A stretch of DNA of 64,000 bases from Madurella fahalii (taxonomy: Eukaryota > Ascomycota > Sordariomycetes > Sordariales), in assembly GCA_029876055.1 (NCBI GenBank), contig CM056878.1:868001-932000 (forward strand), given 5' to 3'. This document shows, one piece after another, positions 1 through 10,656 of this stretch (positions are counted from its first letter, which is position 1; every line of letters begins with the position of its first letter). The notes below the pieces were generated by a model. That model was given only the letters and a program-made list of their open reading frames with translations, made no database searches and was not told the origin of the DNA. The position numbers were made by a program, and so were the translations under genes.

Positions 1-1011
1 CATGTGGCATCCTCCAAACATACTCTTTGTCATGAGCTCCATGTTCCTGGTCTCCCCAGCCCAGACTGAAACGGCCTGCGGCTCTTGTTTCGCGGGTTCC
101 CAATGCTGCCGCTTGCTGGGTCTAAAGCAAGATGGTCAGGCGCACGGCCGGCCGACGCAGGGAACCCATGGGTGATGCTGCGTAAAGCATGCAAGCCCAC
201 GAGCCAAGTTCGCCGGTGGCGTCCCTCTGATTCGCCGGGACTCGAGTCCCTAACGGAATCCGGTTCTCGCGACAGCAGCCCCAGCTGCAGAGCTGCAGAG
301 CTGCAGACACAACCAACGGACCCCGGCGCCCTACCCGCTCCTCCAAATTCCCTCACCATCGAATAGCTTTTCTAGATAGTCAGGAGGAATAGACGAGGTG
401 GCCGACCGTACGCCATTCCGATACATCCGCAATTCATAGAAACGGTACGCAGTACTGTAGTTCCAGAGCCAACTGGGGCCAGGGGCTTCTCCAAGAGACC
501 CTTGAAGGAAGGCCAAGCAACACGGGGGTCTCTCGACCCCTGGCGGGACCCTAGTCATCACCCAACCTCCAGCCTATTTCTTCCTTGGATGGGTTGCATG
601 GCTTCCCTGTTTGCAGAACGCGACGGACCCTGCTGGGATGGAGCAAATCATCCACCAAGCCTTCGGACCCATAGCCGTATGGTGGCAGCACGGGGGTAGG
701 GGGAGCCTTATTGTGTAGACCCTGCTTGTACTAACGGATACATATTGAACAAGATTTGTCTCGCAACAGAGAGCCGGAAGCCTACCAGGTAAGTGCTCTA
801 ATCTAGGTTTGCAGAGCAGCTCCGTGATGCTGTCCCAGGCCCGCCGTGTGGTGTTCAGCAAAATGAGACCCCGTGATCCGCCGGGCGCAGCCCAGGGTGC
901 GCAATATCCGGCCGCTGCACGTAATCTAGCGGGCAAGACCAGCGCAGCAAGGCATGGGTTACGCTGCAGAGCGACATGCCGCATATGAAGGTCCTTCACG
1001 AAGACTGCCTG
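1..1011. other. Left edge, no intact gene
   Basis: No reading frame here has a credible start, length and domain together. On the minus strand around 331-480 a short run (SWLWNYSTAYRFYELRMYR) looks protein-like but is isolated and cannot be joined to a gene. The base composition is GC-rich like the genes to the right, so this is host sequence rather than part of the AT-rich transposon island. Decayed coding DNA continuing from the pseudogene to the right is the likeliest content. Confidence 0.4.
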
Positions 1012-1545
1012 CTAACTACATGGAGTGTAGGGAGGCCCGCAGGAGCAGTAAAAGCCTCCAAGTATGCCGTAATACTTGGCCCCGAGTCTGCATATCGGTC
1101 GTATCGCATCCCGCATCCCGTCCCACGATATCAATTCTTCCAGAACGACATGCTGCAAGTATGAGCAGTCGCCGTTACGAGCGGCGACCACAATTACGGT
1201 CCTCATACAGAAGCCAATCTCACTTGCCACTGCGCCCGGCAGCTTCGAATCCGGTCGTAGCGAGGGCTGTCGGAATGGAACAGTACAAACCAGAGCGGGA
1301 GGTAGTAGCCGTTCACGACGGGTTAATGGAACATCAAAATCCGCCAGGCGAGCAGTAGACCGTAGGCCATTGGCCCGACAGGAAAGAGGAAATGACGGGT
1401 GAGATGCCGCAAGGGGCCAGCTAGTTTCTGCCGATCCCACCAACCACGGACTGCATGTCCGCTCCGAATGGCAGGTTCGCCGGCACCGGAATCTTGAGCC
1501 ACTCACGCCACAAAAAGCCAGCCTTGCTTGACACGGCCAGGCACA
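1012..1545 (-). pseudogene. Decayed gene, possible membrane protein
   Basis: Reading leftward from about 1,520 the minus strand gives protein-like text: FLWREWLKIPVPANLPFG, then MQSVVGGIGRN, a TAG stop, LAPCGISPVISSF, a frame change near 1,383, and then PVGPMAYGLLLAWRILMFH, a TAA stop and VVNGYYLPLWFVLFHSDSPR. The hydrophobic aromatic stretches suggest membrane segments. The TAG could come from TGG and the TAA from CAA, the changes RIP produces, and a later TGA from CGA. I do not recognise the family. An intron could explain the frame change but not all the stops. That this is decayed coding sequence is moderately likely; any function is unknown. Confidence 0.35.
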
Positions 1546-2825
1546 CCTCGAGGTGTTTGTAATGTGCAGACGAGCCGGGCCCCTATTTTATCCACCAGCA
1601 CCGAGACCCCGGGCCCTGCATGGAGCCGGGCCGGTGCTTCTGCCTCAAGTCACCTAGTCAAGAGCGCTCTGTCAGCTTCCCGATGCCCGGCTGGCTCCGG
1701 GGCCCGGACCAGGTACCCGGCGGGGGCCCTGGCCCGCTGTGGCTCGTAAGATCGCCTTCGGAGCACCGAGCGCGGCGCTCTAGCCCTGCGTCTTCCCGTC
1801 GGCGGCCTCTTTCAATTCCCCTGCAGCAGCACGCCCGAAATCCCAACTTTTCATGCTCCACTACTCGCTCGCCCCCCCAGGTTAACTCAGGCGCTAGTCT
1901 GCACAATATACGTCACCCCTGGGCGACCTGGCGTATCCGATGGTGCTGTGCACTGTGCTCCAAACGTCACGGATCTAGTAACTTGACTGCCGATCAGCGG
2001 CGAACAATCACCGGAACAATTCTCTTCCCCTTAAAATTTGACGGAACGGTACGCCCGGCACGTACACTGCCGCCATGCTACAGCAACGCGGTGCCGGATG
2101 GTGTGTAATCTAGATCCGGCCAGGCCAGAACACTGCAGTCATTGGCTCATGCCACTGGCCTAGGGGAAATCAACTGCTCCGGCCAGTTGGTCCGCCCCCG
2201 GCTGTCCTTTTCCCTTCCTATCTTGGCAGGATAACGAAAATAAAGATTCCGGCGGGCATGGAACGGCAATTGCCGCTGCAGGCTTGAGTTCGCCGCAACG
2301 GGTCACGACGGGGGACCCCTAGAGCAAGCATTGACTTGGGCATATGGGCCGTCATTATGTGGAGTGCAAGTACATACAACCATTCAGAGCCCGGATCACG
2401 TCCGCTCTCCCCGATAGCCTTGCGGGGCTATCCTGTCTGTGAAAGAAGGGGAAAACGACTTATACCTAACCGTTCTTTTGTTACAGCTATCGGCCTAGTC
2501 GTTCCGAATCCGCTCGAGAAGCCGCGATGAAGGCGGCATACTAGTCCCCGGCCCCAGCAAAAATCCCTTTTGCAGTACTCATTACTTTATTTACAACACA
2601 TCAATTAACTACAATTTCCAGAGACTCATCAACGCAGGGTGTTGCGTTTTCTTTGATATATAAAAAAATAAGAATAAAATTAATAACCCTTTTCCAGTAT
2701 TACTACACTTATTTAGCACAGACACACGTCCCAGAAGTCCTACTACATTTAGGTCATGGCTAGGAAAGAACAACTGAAATCAACAAGGAGGCCTCACCGC
2801 AGACAGACAATTTGGTTTCTGCTGC
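1546..2825. other. Intergenic, no gene seen
   Basis: GC-rich noncoding sequence up to about 2,570, then a clearly AT-rich stretch (2,570-2,760) with runs of A and T. Several short open frames exist but none carries a domain or codon pattern I can support. The AT-rich stretch lies just downstream of the HET pseudogene stop and could be its 3' flank. Confidence 0.5.
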
Positions 2826-4815
2826 CTATACCAATATAAACGTCCTGTGGGTGGTCGGGATTTGGCACAGTGTCGTAGCAGAGTATTCGGTCCGATAGTC
2901 AGACAAGAGGCCTCTCCGTTGAGCGACGCCTTCTTCTACCCATTCAAGCAGCATCGTCACAAACCTCCTGTGCGCCGTTCCCTGATGGTCGTTCCAGTTG
3001 ACCAGTATCAACGCGTCTTCCAGTGACTCCGATGACTCCTCTTCCACGGGAATGTCGAGGGTTGCGCAGAATGTGAGATCCAGGTGCTCACAATCATAAA
3101 CCCGGTGCGCTCCACGAGGCGTTCGGCATAGACGCACTAGATCGCCTTCGACCAGCAATCGCTGTGAGCCCTTGCCCTCAGGCAAAAGCCGATGACGATA
3201 GTGTGAAATGGCATCGTTCAATGGCAGATAGTTCCCTTCCAACATCATCCAGAATCGGAGGTTGGCATCGCTGGCACGTGATTGTTTTGCGAAGCCGTCT
3301 AGATAAGCCCCAAACACTGATTGAGTGCCGTAGCCGTCGTTGAATACCTCTCCAGTGACGCTGGTCCAGTTCCATGTCGGGAAACCAGTTCGTCTAGCTA
3401 GAAGGGACGACGAAGCCTGTTCCGCGATGTGCGATTCAACTGACCAGTTGGGTCTCCTCCTCCATAGGAGACGCAGGGCAAAGCCGAATTTCCGTCCATC
3501 TTGGCCGGTAGCGGGACGATCGGTATCCCCCAGAAAGAGACGAAAGGCGACCTACTCAGAATCCCGCGGAACGCGTTGAGGATATCTTTTGCGTCAGTGA
3601 GTCTGGCAAAAGATATGCCTGCCCCGGCAGAGAGCCCCAACAAGACCACTGAGCCGTGGACCAAAGAGATCAGAAGAGAGACGGCCGGAGTTAAGCAAAG
3701 CAGAAACCCAATCAGCGCTTAATTCCCGGTGCAAGGTTCCGCTGTAAGTTCTGTGACGGCAGACCAAGTAGGTTTGGTGCTTGTTAAAGAATAAACATCT
3801 CCGGGAAAGTCGTCCCTCCTGATAGGTCCAGCCGCGCGTAGCCCAGAATGAGTCGTTGATTGCCTTGCGGATTGGTGAGCACGAGGAGACGAACTGCCAG
3901 CATGATGTTCGAAGTTGCGGCTGCGGTATCCTTGGCACAGAGACTCCAGGCAGTCCTGCCTCGTCGTTCTCTCCATAAGCGGCCACAATAGTTGCTTCAG
4001 CAGCTTCGTAGATCTGGTCCATGCGCCCAATCATCAACTCCTTCCCTTCATCGTCGTCCTGCTGTATGCAGTAGCGGTCGACCTATAAGTATCGAGCCCC
4101 GGACCCTAAGTTGCGAACAACCTGCATAGCGTCTCGGACAGTCGAGGGAGCGTTCTCGAGAGAAAAATAGTGCTTCTGGCTGCCCTTCCCCTGTAGGGGT
4201 ACCTATCATCTGACGGGAGTCCGGCGCCCGGCCCCAGACATAGCTCAGGGCAAAGTACTTCATGTCGATATCTCCTCGAATGACACAATGATCAATGCAA
4301 TCGATCAACTTGATGTAGGGCAGATCATAGTCGCGGTCCCAACTACTACGACAAATACTATGCGACGCTTCACATTCGAGGATTGAGGACGACAACAGCT
4401 GGTAATTGACGGTTGTTGCGTGCAATAACGAAACCCCGGAAGCGGCTCGATCTTCTCCCGGTGAAAATAGAACCACGCCTTGCTGGATGATTTTATCTTG
4501 ATACCGCCGGCCATACCGAACTCGCTGATTTTGACGGACTACGCTAGGGAATCGTTTCGGGGCCACGGCAGTGAAATCCTCATCCGCCCACAGGCGGTCA
4601 AACAACCTGACTTCCAAAACGTACTTCCGCTTGTATGTTGGGGAATGTATGAAAAAGAATTGACAGATGTCGCATTGGCTTTTCCCGGGGTTCTTCCCAA
4701 GAGTGATTATGGACTTCCCTGCTGCCGGAATATCTAGCCGTTCCGTACTGCGCAGGATATTATCGAGCTGAGAGCACCTGGAGCAGAATCTGGCATTCGT
4801 CGCGTGAGCTTCCAT
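2826..4815 (-). pseudogene. HET-domain (heterokaryon incompatibility) pseudogene
   Basis: HET proteins mediate nonself recognition between fungal strains and trigger cell death on fusion of unlike hyphae. The signature blocks are present in order on the minus strand: YFALSYVWGRAPDS (about 4,210-4,260), then VRDAMQVVRNLG...YL-stop-VDRYCIQQ (4,050-4,140), MDQIYEAAEATIVAAYG (3,970-4,025), WATRGWTYQEGRLSRRCLF (3,800-3,860), DAKDILNAFRGILSRS and FWGIPIVPL (3,510-3,600), and TGFPTWNWTSVTGEV (3,340-3,390). Three lesions break it. An extra base in the A5 run at 4,163-4,167 (T5 in the gene) shifts the frame. A TAG at 4,083-4,085 replaces the Trp expected before VDRYCIQQ. A base is missing in the A3 run at 3,480-3,482. 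A 64-nt intron at 3,619-3,682 could explain a further frame change. The ATG at 4,815 is preferred because the open frame upstream starts only with TTG. Homopolymer indels could be assembly errors; the nonsense codon is harder to dismiss. Confidence 0.85.
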
Positions 4816-5279
4816 GTCAGAGCGGCCTTGGTCAATAGCCAAACTTTAGTGTGGTTATGGCGGACAGCCGATCCGCCTGGTACTGGGGATATGAATCACT
4901 TTGAGAAGTCCTCAGGGAAGGAAATGAGAAAGTGCAAGGCCGTCTTAGAAGAAGGCCAGTCTTATGGTAGTTGTTGAGAACGGTCTTGGTACGCGCAACA
5001 TTGGTTCCGGGTTCAGCTCGAAGAACGGGGCGACGGGAAGCGCCATCAAACCGTGGCAGTGCTGAGGGCAGCATTCAGACAACCAATAATTGTTGCAGGC
5101 TGCCGCCACAAAGCATCGAGGTCATATTATCCAACGCCGCGCTGAGAACCCATGTATATCTAGATGTATGCTCACGTATCCCTCCTGTCCCCAGCAGATG
5201 TTGATCAGCAGACAGCAGCAATGGGGGTTGAATGGAGGTGCCCATGCCCGTCAAATGATCCGAGTGTATGATCAAGGCC
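4816..5279. other. Intergenic between HET pseudogene and MOSC gene
   Basis: This 464-bp stretch lies downstream of the MOSC stop and upstream of the HET pseudogene start, both genes being on the minus strand, so it would hold the HET promoter. I see no coding sequence, TATA box or repeat that I can support. Confidence 0.5.
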
Positions 5280-6419
5280 TCACACATTCGGCCAGTCCCA
5301 AACACTCCGCTCGGCGTTGCGCCGCGTTACCTCCACAGCATCACCGACCGACAAGGTAAAACCCTCGCCGTCGTGGCCGCCATCGGGGAACGCGTACCTG
5401 CCGAAAACGGGTGACCACTTCATCCCCTGATCGACCCTGCGGTCCTTCATCAGTTTCTTCAAGACGTTCCCTAGCTCGCCAGTAGCTGGTTTCCCCGTCT
5501 GGTAATCCACATTGAGACTAGTGCATCGCACACAGTTACCCGTCAGCAGGAGGGTATGCTTCTGGTTTCCGGCGCCGTCCTGGTTGGAATGAATGGCAAG
5601 CTCAGCCCAAAAGTCTTCTGCCCAGGCCGCTTCGCCCTCACCGTCAACGACAATGTTGGGCCGGAACTTGTACATGCCCACGGGCTCGCTGTCGGGTAGG
5701 CGGGCACACACGTCCTGCAAAGACGGCTCGGACGTTACCAACAGGGGCGCCACGTCGGTGAATGTCAGCCATGGCGTTGACTTGTCGGCCGACGGTTGTT
5801 GAGGGCCGGTGATGTAGGACGATAGCGATGATATCCAACCATTTTGCTGCCGTTCCTCTACGCCATTGCTGGGCAGCAAGGATTTGCCCAGCACGGCTCG
5901 CTTTCCATCGCCGATATACACTAGCATCGCGGAACAGCCGAAACGCTGGCTGAGCCATGCATCATATGAGTCACCCATGCGGTAGGCTGATGCCGAGCTG
6001 CCGTGCAGGTCGACATTGATCTTCTCGAGCGATGCAACCTCGGGCTCCAGGGGTATGTTGAGTTCCGCCTCGCTGCCGTCATAAATGCCCGGTACATCAC
6101 TGTGGTAGCGCACGACGACCATGGACTGCCCCTCTACAGGCCCGGGAACGATCCGCTGCTCAAACAAAGCGCACTTCGGATGGGAATCAAGTTGCATCTT
6201 CTTTAGTTCGCCCGTAGGCCGCACCTCGTACAGCATGAAGCTCCGGTCGTACTTGACTCCATGAGTCCCGATCTGAGCGGATTCGAGCGCTATCCCGCGC
6301 AGGGCCTTGATGGGGTAGACATAGAGCTGATGGTCACCTATGTAAGCCTGCCGTCCCTCATTCCCGTGCGGTGCATGACGAAGGATAATGAGTATCGAAC
6401 TCACTGCTGTAATTTTCAT
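5280..6419 (-). CDS. MOSC-domain molybdenum cofactor-binding protein (mARC-like)
   Basis: The product resembles mARC and related MOSC proteins, which bind molybdenum cofactor and, in characterised members, reduce N-hydroxylated compounds. The N-terminal beta-barrel motif LYVYPIKALRGI is followed by GVKYDRSFMLYE; the C-terminal MOSC domain has NCVRCTSLNVDYQTGKP, where the RC pair aligns with the region holding the Mo-ligating Cys of mARC, then MKWSPVFGRYAF and VGDAVEVT. The frame is open back to 6,518, but I favour the ATG at 6,419 with a 57-nt in-frame intron at 6,348-6,404 (GTGAGT...GGCAG). This yields MKITA joined to AYIGDHQLYVYPIK, about 360 residues with the barrel near the N-terminus as usual. 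Without splicing a 412-residue protein with an odd leader results. The substrate is unknown. Confidence 0.85.
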   Translation of the reverse strand: MKITAVSSILIILRHAPHGNEGRQAYIGDHQLYVYPIKALRGIALESAQIGTHGVKYDRSFMLYEVRPTGELKKMQLDSHPKCALFEQRIVPGPVEGQSMVVVRYHSDVPGIYDGSEAELNIPLEPEVASLEKINVDLHGSSASAYRMGDSYDAWLSQRFGCSAMLVYIGDGKRAVLGKSLLPSNGVEERQQNGWISSLSSYITGPQQPSADKSTPWLTFTDVAPLLVTSEPSLQDVCARLPDSEPVGMYKFRPNIVVDGEGEAAWAEDFWAELAIHSNQDGAGNQKHTLLLTGNCVRCTSLNVDYQTGKPATGELGNVLKKLMKDRRVDQGMKWSPVFGRYAFPDGGHDGEGFTLSVGDAVEVTRRNAERSVWDWPNV

Positions 6420-7371
6420 AGTCATGTTGATAGCCGTATGATGTATCCGTTCCGTTGATTGGCTGACGAGACTCGATGTTCGGGCGGATGAAGGTGCGAG
6501 GGCTGGGACGGTAATCAATACCCAGAAAGTCAGCGATGAACCCGGGTCTTATTTAGGCCGATGGCCGGTCCACCTGCCTGTGGCGGTTACTTAAGACTTT
6601 CTGGGACTGTTTTGTGAGTCAACAGGGCCAGGCCCGTGCCAGCAAATCACAGCAGGTGTGCCTTGTCTGCAAGCGTGCCCGAGCCGCTAGGGGCCGTAAA
6701 GTCGATTTGGCCCAGGAGTCTCAAGCCCGACTCAGTCCGAGGAATGCCGCGGCATTTCCGGGCCCTCCGGAAGGGGCATCGTCCGGCGCCGGGGCGGCTA
6801 ATGAATTCTTGCAGTGAAGCTGGATCTACTCTACACAACATGACATTTCGGAATCTTGTATGATTTAAGTGCATGTTAAATTGAGGTCGCTACTACCCGA
6901 CTCTGTGTGTGACTTAATACTCCAGAGACTCGAAGGTACGTATCAGTAACATTCACTCGAGAGTGGTGTTTAATTATTGATTAATTATCACCTGTAAGCG
7001 TTGGGGTCAATTGTCGGACATCGGAATGCATACACTGCTGCGTAATCACACAGAGACTCTGAATTATTCAGCTACTGATGAGTAAAGCCGATGCCAGGAT
7101 TTCGAACTGGAACAGTTTCACAACCACCAGCAGCCCGTACTTATATGCTGTGCTGCTTTTGCCCAGCCGTGGTTCGATCCCCACATGTTGCGGCTTCCAA
7201 GTTCCCCGATCCCTAGAAAACCCTCATAAACGTCATCGGTCTACTACTCCAAACTCTTGTCCTGGTTATCGCTCGAAATGGCTGCGCTGGCTCAGGGATA
7301 ACTACTAAGTCGCATTGAATTTTACATCTCAATAAACGCCACGCCTGACCTTCCAACTTGTTTTAAAGGAA
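6420..7371. other. Divergent intergenic region, MOSC gene / hydrolase
   Basis: This interval separates two divergently transcribed genes and must contain both promoters. It is GC-rich to about 6,830 and AT-richer from 6,850 to 7,080. At 7,081-7,200 there are two tRNA T-arm-like motifs facing each other, but no complete cloverleaf could be folded. No gene is supported. Confidence 0.5.
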
Positions 7372-8533
7372 ATGGAAGACAGCGCCCTCACATTGACCAC
7401 AAAGCCAGGTGCTTCATTGCGCATCTCAGTGCATCCCGGGCAGCCGACAGAACAGAACCCTCTGTCCGACACCCTCGTAGTATTCCTCAACGGCCTCGCG
7501 CTCCCCCGCTCCGCGTGGTCCAGCACAGTCGAGCAACTGGTCTACCTCCGCAAAGAAGCCAAAAGGCCGCTCCCGGCGCTGCTCAGCTATGACCGCTATG
7601 GCCAGGGCGACTCGGACCCGGACCCAGCGGACCCCGCCGACGACGACGAGCCATACGGCCACGACCTCCGCGCATCCGCCGCGGACCTCCACCAGCTCCT
7701 CACGCAGCTCACGCCGGCCGTCCTGAACAACCTCCCCCTGGAATCGGCCCGCCTCATCCTAGTGTGCAACTCGATCGGGTGCGCGTTGGCGCGGCTGTAC
7801 GCCGCGTCCGCATCCGCTTCCGCTTCCGGCCCGTGCGGAGTCGCGGGCTACCTCTTCCTGGACTCGATGATGGCCAACACGGACTTTGTCTCCCTCTTCC
7901 CGGACCCGGACGCGCGGGGGCCCGCTCTGGACCCGGACGGGCTGCCGCCGGGCGTGTCCGCCGACGACCTGCGGCACGCGCGGGCCAGGTTCCGCGACTT
8001 CTTCCACCCCTCCGTCCCCAACGCGGAACGCCTGGACCGCAGGCGGCTGCGGGAGCTGCTCCCCCATGCCGACCGGCCGGCGCTGCCCGACGGACCGGGA
8101 GGGCGGGCCCCGCGTTTGGTGGTGGTCGGGCATGATTGGGACGAGTTTGCCGAGCAGTCTGAGAAGGTGAGAGATGTGAATTAGGATCGAATTTTTCCCT
8201 TTCAATTCTTTCTTTTGCTACGGGAGTGTGGTATAAGATATGGGGTTGGTTTGGATTACATAGGGATGCGATATGCTGACTGGCTGACCAACTTACTAAC
8301 CGGCTGAGCAGGGCTCGTTGTCTGTCTCAAAGTCCGTTATAAACGCATACGTGAACCCTGCTTGGGGATCGTATAACGAGGGTCTCACGCGCCTCGTGAA
8401 GAACGACGGCTCACCTGGGGTTGGGAATGTGAAGATTGCGAAAGGATGTGGCCACTTCATCCAAAAGGACGACCCGGCCTTCGTGGCGAACGAAATCAGC
8501 AGACTCTTGGACGAGTTACAGAATGGCAAATGA
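7372..8533 (+). CDS. Alpha/beta hydrolase fold protein, two exons
   Basis: Exon 1 is 7,372-8,166 and exon 2 is 8,312-8,533, separated by a 145-nt intron with GTGAGA at the 5' end, an ACTAAC branch-like site and GAGCAG at the 3' end; the phase is 0 on both sides and the protein is 338 residues. Alpha/beta hydrolase landmarks appear in order: VVFLNGLALPRSAW (oxyanion region), LLSYDRYGQGDSDPD, a nucleophile elbow LILVCNSIGCALARLY with the candidate Ser in CNSIG, a cap-like central part, LVVVGHDWDEFAEQSEK, and the candidate catalytic His in GCGHFIQKDDPAFV. The first Gly of the usual GxSxG is Cys. There is no signal peptide, so it is probably intracellular. Exon 1 is very GC-rich, which opens many antisense frames. 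The substrate cannot be deduced. Confidence 0.88.
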
Positions 8534-8992
8534 GTAAATACATTGTGTCGTCGATTGGCTTTTATGTGATCCCTTACTATTTAAGTTGTATTGACGGTCG
8601 GAACCAGCGATTGATCAAGATCAAGCGGGTATTGGGCAGTTGAACCTATTTTTGGGCGGAGGAAGCAGCGAGATACGGCATGGAAAAGAGACGAATAGAC
8701 ATTATGTGTAAGATCTATTTTGTAGCGGGATTACTTCAAAGTCCGCGTACGGGAACCAGTAACCACGCCAACCACCCTCTTCAAAGAGCCCTCATGACAA
8801 GACTCGCGTGTTCCAACTAAACGGACCCGTCCGGGTTAGCATCGACAGTGGTAAAGCACAGGTCAGACGCCGCTTCCTTCATTGCGCTAAGTTTCTCTAT
8901 CTTCATCAACCGTACCTATGGCAATACAACCCTACATTCCTTGCGCGCTCCCTAATCCGTACTCCGGTTGTGGGCAGTGGAACGGAAGTCTG
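8534..8992. other. Convergent intergenic region
   Basis: This 459-bp spacer lies between the ends of the plus-strand hydrolase gene and the minus-strand deacetylase gene. It should hold both 3' untranslated regions. No coding sequence or repeat is seen. Confidence 0.5.
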
Positions 8993-9787
8993 TTACACGG
9001 CCGGGGGGCGGTACCAGTTCGCAGCCGCGTCGCCGAGACACTCGCCGACTGTCACGGTCCTGTATCCGCGCTCTCTGATCTTCTCAAGCATAAAGGGGAC
9101 CAAGGCTTCAGTCGTATACTGCAAAGTGTCGTGACTAAGCACCAAGAAGGAGGAGCTCAGTGGCGAGCCGGTGTCGAGTGCGGCAGCGAACGTGTTCATG
9201 GCTGTCTGTATGGCGCCCGGCGCGTTGTGGAGATAGTCCTTGGTGTCGAGATCAAAGTTGACCACATGATAGCCCATCTGCTCCACTTCTCTCAGGCAGT
9301 CCGGCGAGCAGCTGCCGTACGGCGGCCGCAGATAGGTCGGCACGATGCCGAGGATGTGGCCGAGGGCGTATTCGAGCTCACGGACCTCAGTTTGCCGGAT
9401 AGCTGAACTAGCAGCTGTCAGGTCGACGTGTGACATGGTGTGCGAGCCGACCTGGTGGCCCGAACGGACCATCCGTCTCAAGATTTCGGGCCAGGGCGTC
9501 GATGTATCAACGAGATTGTGCGCCATATTGTCCCCGTTGACGAAGAAGGTAGCGCTGGCGTTGTACTGGTCTAGGAGGTCCAAGACGTGGCTGGTGTATA
9601 TGTACGGGCCATCATCGAAGGTGAGAGCCACCACGCCGGGAACGGTACAATGCTCGATAATGAAGCCAAGAGGAACCGTGTTAGCGACTCGGCGTCCCAG
9701 GCCGTTGGTGCTTCCAGACGCGGGCGCGGCTTGTGCTCTGGCGAGGAAGAGCCCGATCGAGAGCAACGTCGGCAAATACTTGGCCAT
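8993..9787 (-). CDS. Secreted polysaccharide deacetylase (NodB / CE4, chitin deacetylase-like)
   Basis: CE4 enzymes remove N-acetyl groups from chitin, chitooligosaccharides or related polymers with a metal-dependent catalytic centre. The NodB motifs are all visible: TFDDGPY (motif 1, catalytic Asp and metal-binding Asp), SHTMSH (motif 2, metal His pair, in GHQVGSHTMSHVDL), LRPPYGSC (motif 3), NFDLDTKDY (motif 4) and LVLSHDTL (motif 5 His). The frame extends to 10,024, but the ATG at 9,787 gives an immediate signal peptide, MAKYLPTLLSIGLFLARAQA, so I start there; the protein is 264 residues. There is no carbohydrate-binding module, so this is a minimal single-domain enzyme, likely acting in the cell wall or the medium. 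Intact and intronless. Confidence 0.93.
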   Translation of the reverse strand: MAKYLPTLLSIGLFLARAQAAPASGSTNGLGRRVANTVPLGFIIEHCTVPGVVALTFDDGPYIYTSHVLDLLDQYNASATFFVNGDNMAHNLVDTSTPWPEILRRMVRSGHQVGSHTMSHVDLTAASSAIRQTEVRELEYALGHILGIVPTYLRPPYGSCSPDCLREVEQMGYHVVNFDLDTKDYLHNAPGAIQTAMNTFAAALDTGSPLSSSFLVLSHDTLQYTTEALVPFMLEKIRERGYRTVTVGECLGDAAANWYRPPAV

Positions 9788-10656
9788 GACTGCGTAACTG
9801 AGAGGCGTGATAACACCTGTAACTGCGTACCAACTCACGGTCCCGATGGGGAGCAGGCAGTGGGATGCTGGCAGCAGCCGACTAGGAATGAGCGAGTGCG
9901 ACGGGCAGCTTAAGATAGAAAAAAGTGTTGTCTGGCCAAGCCAGAGAAATGCGTTGACCATGAGACTTCCGGGCACAACAGGGTTGAGCTCGAGACGACA
10001 GCGGTCCGAACACTCAACACCCACTGGAAGCGACGATCAAGGTCCAGGCCCTTGAGGTGGATATATCCCCGATGCAGACCGCAATCCCGGCAGGTGCTAG
10101 CGAATAGGCCGGCTCGCGGGTCGTTGCCCATTGCTGTGTCAACTCCAGGGCGAGGCAGGCGAGCTCCTCACCCGGCCCGGCCTGCTCTCCGCGGTGCAAC
10201 GCTGACCGACGGCCTTAACAACGGCTCTCTCAGTCGGGTACAGCGTTGAAGCCAAAGCCGGAGCCGGAGTCTGACGGCAGTCACATCCACAAAAATACGC
10301 CTGCCATCCAAATAAATGCGTACGGTCCTGGGATGGGTTTTGATGTCGGTGGCGGATAGGGCGGAGCCTGAGCATCGCTAGTGCGACCCGAGCGTTTGAA
10401 CAACTCTAAGCTGCAGCACCGAAGCTGCCTCTACAACAAAATATGGCCATGGTCAAGCCGATGGTCTGTTCAACGCACGCATTGACCGTAGGACGGGGCT
10501 GAAAGCGGTTATTGACTGCCCCCTGAATCACTGCGGTGGCGTGACGCAATTGAGGCCCCTGGGTCGTGTGCTCATTGTTTATTTCGCTTCAACTAACTGG
10601 GCCAAAGCTTGTCGACAGTCGGCACGGCCTCTACCGTGACGCAGGTATGGGTAGCG
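9788..10656. other. Intergenic, promoter side of the deacetylase gene
   Basis: 869 bp between the deacetylase start and the end of the next minus-strand gene. Short open frames occur on both strands but none has recognisable protein character. No repeat or RNA gene is seen. Confidence 0.5.

Noticed and set aside
7081..7200. Possible tRNA: plus-strand GTGGTTCGATCCCCAC and minus-strand CCAGTTCGAAATCCTGG resemble two T arms facing each other.
   Set aside because: No complete cloverleaf with anticodon and acceptor stem could be folded on either strand; stems are one base short. A tRNA remnant is possible but unsupported.
7426..8205. Several long antisense and alternative-frame ORFs.
   Set aside because: They are shadows of the very GC-rich hydrolase exon 1, without motifs of their own.
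8993..10024. A longer polysaccharide deacetylase starting at 10,024.
   Set aside because: The extra 79 residues precede a perfect signal peptide at the internal ATG (9,787), so the upstream part is most likely 5' leader.
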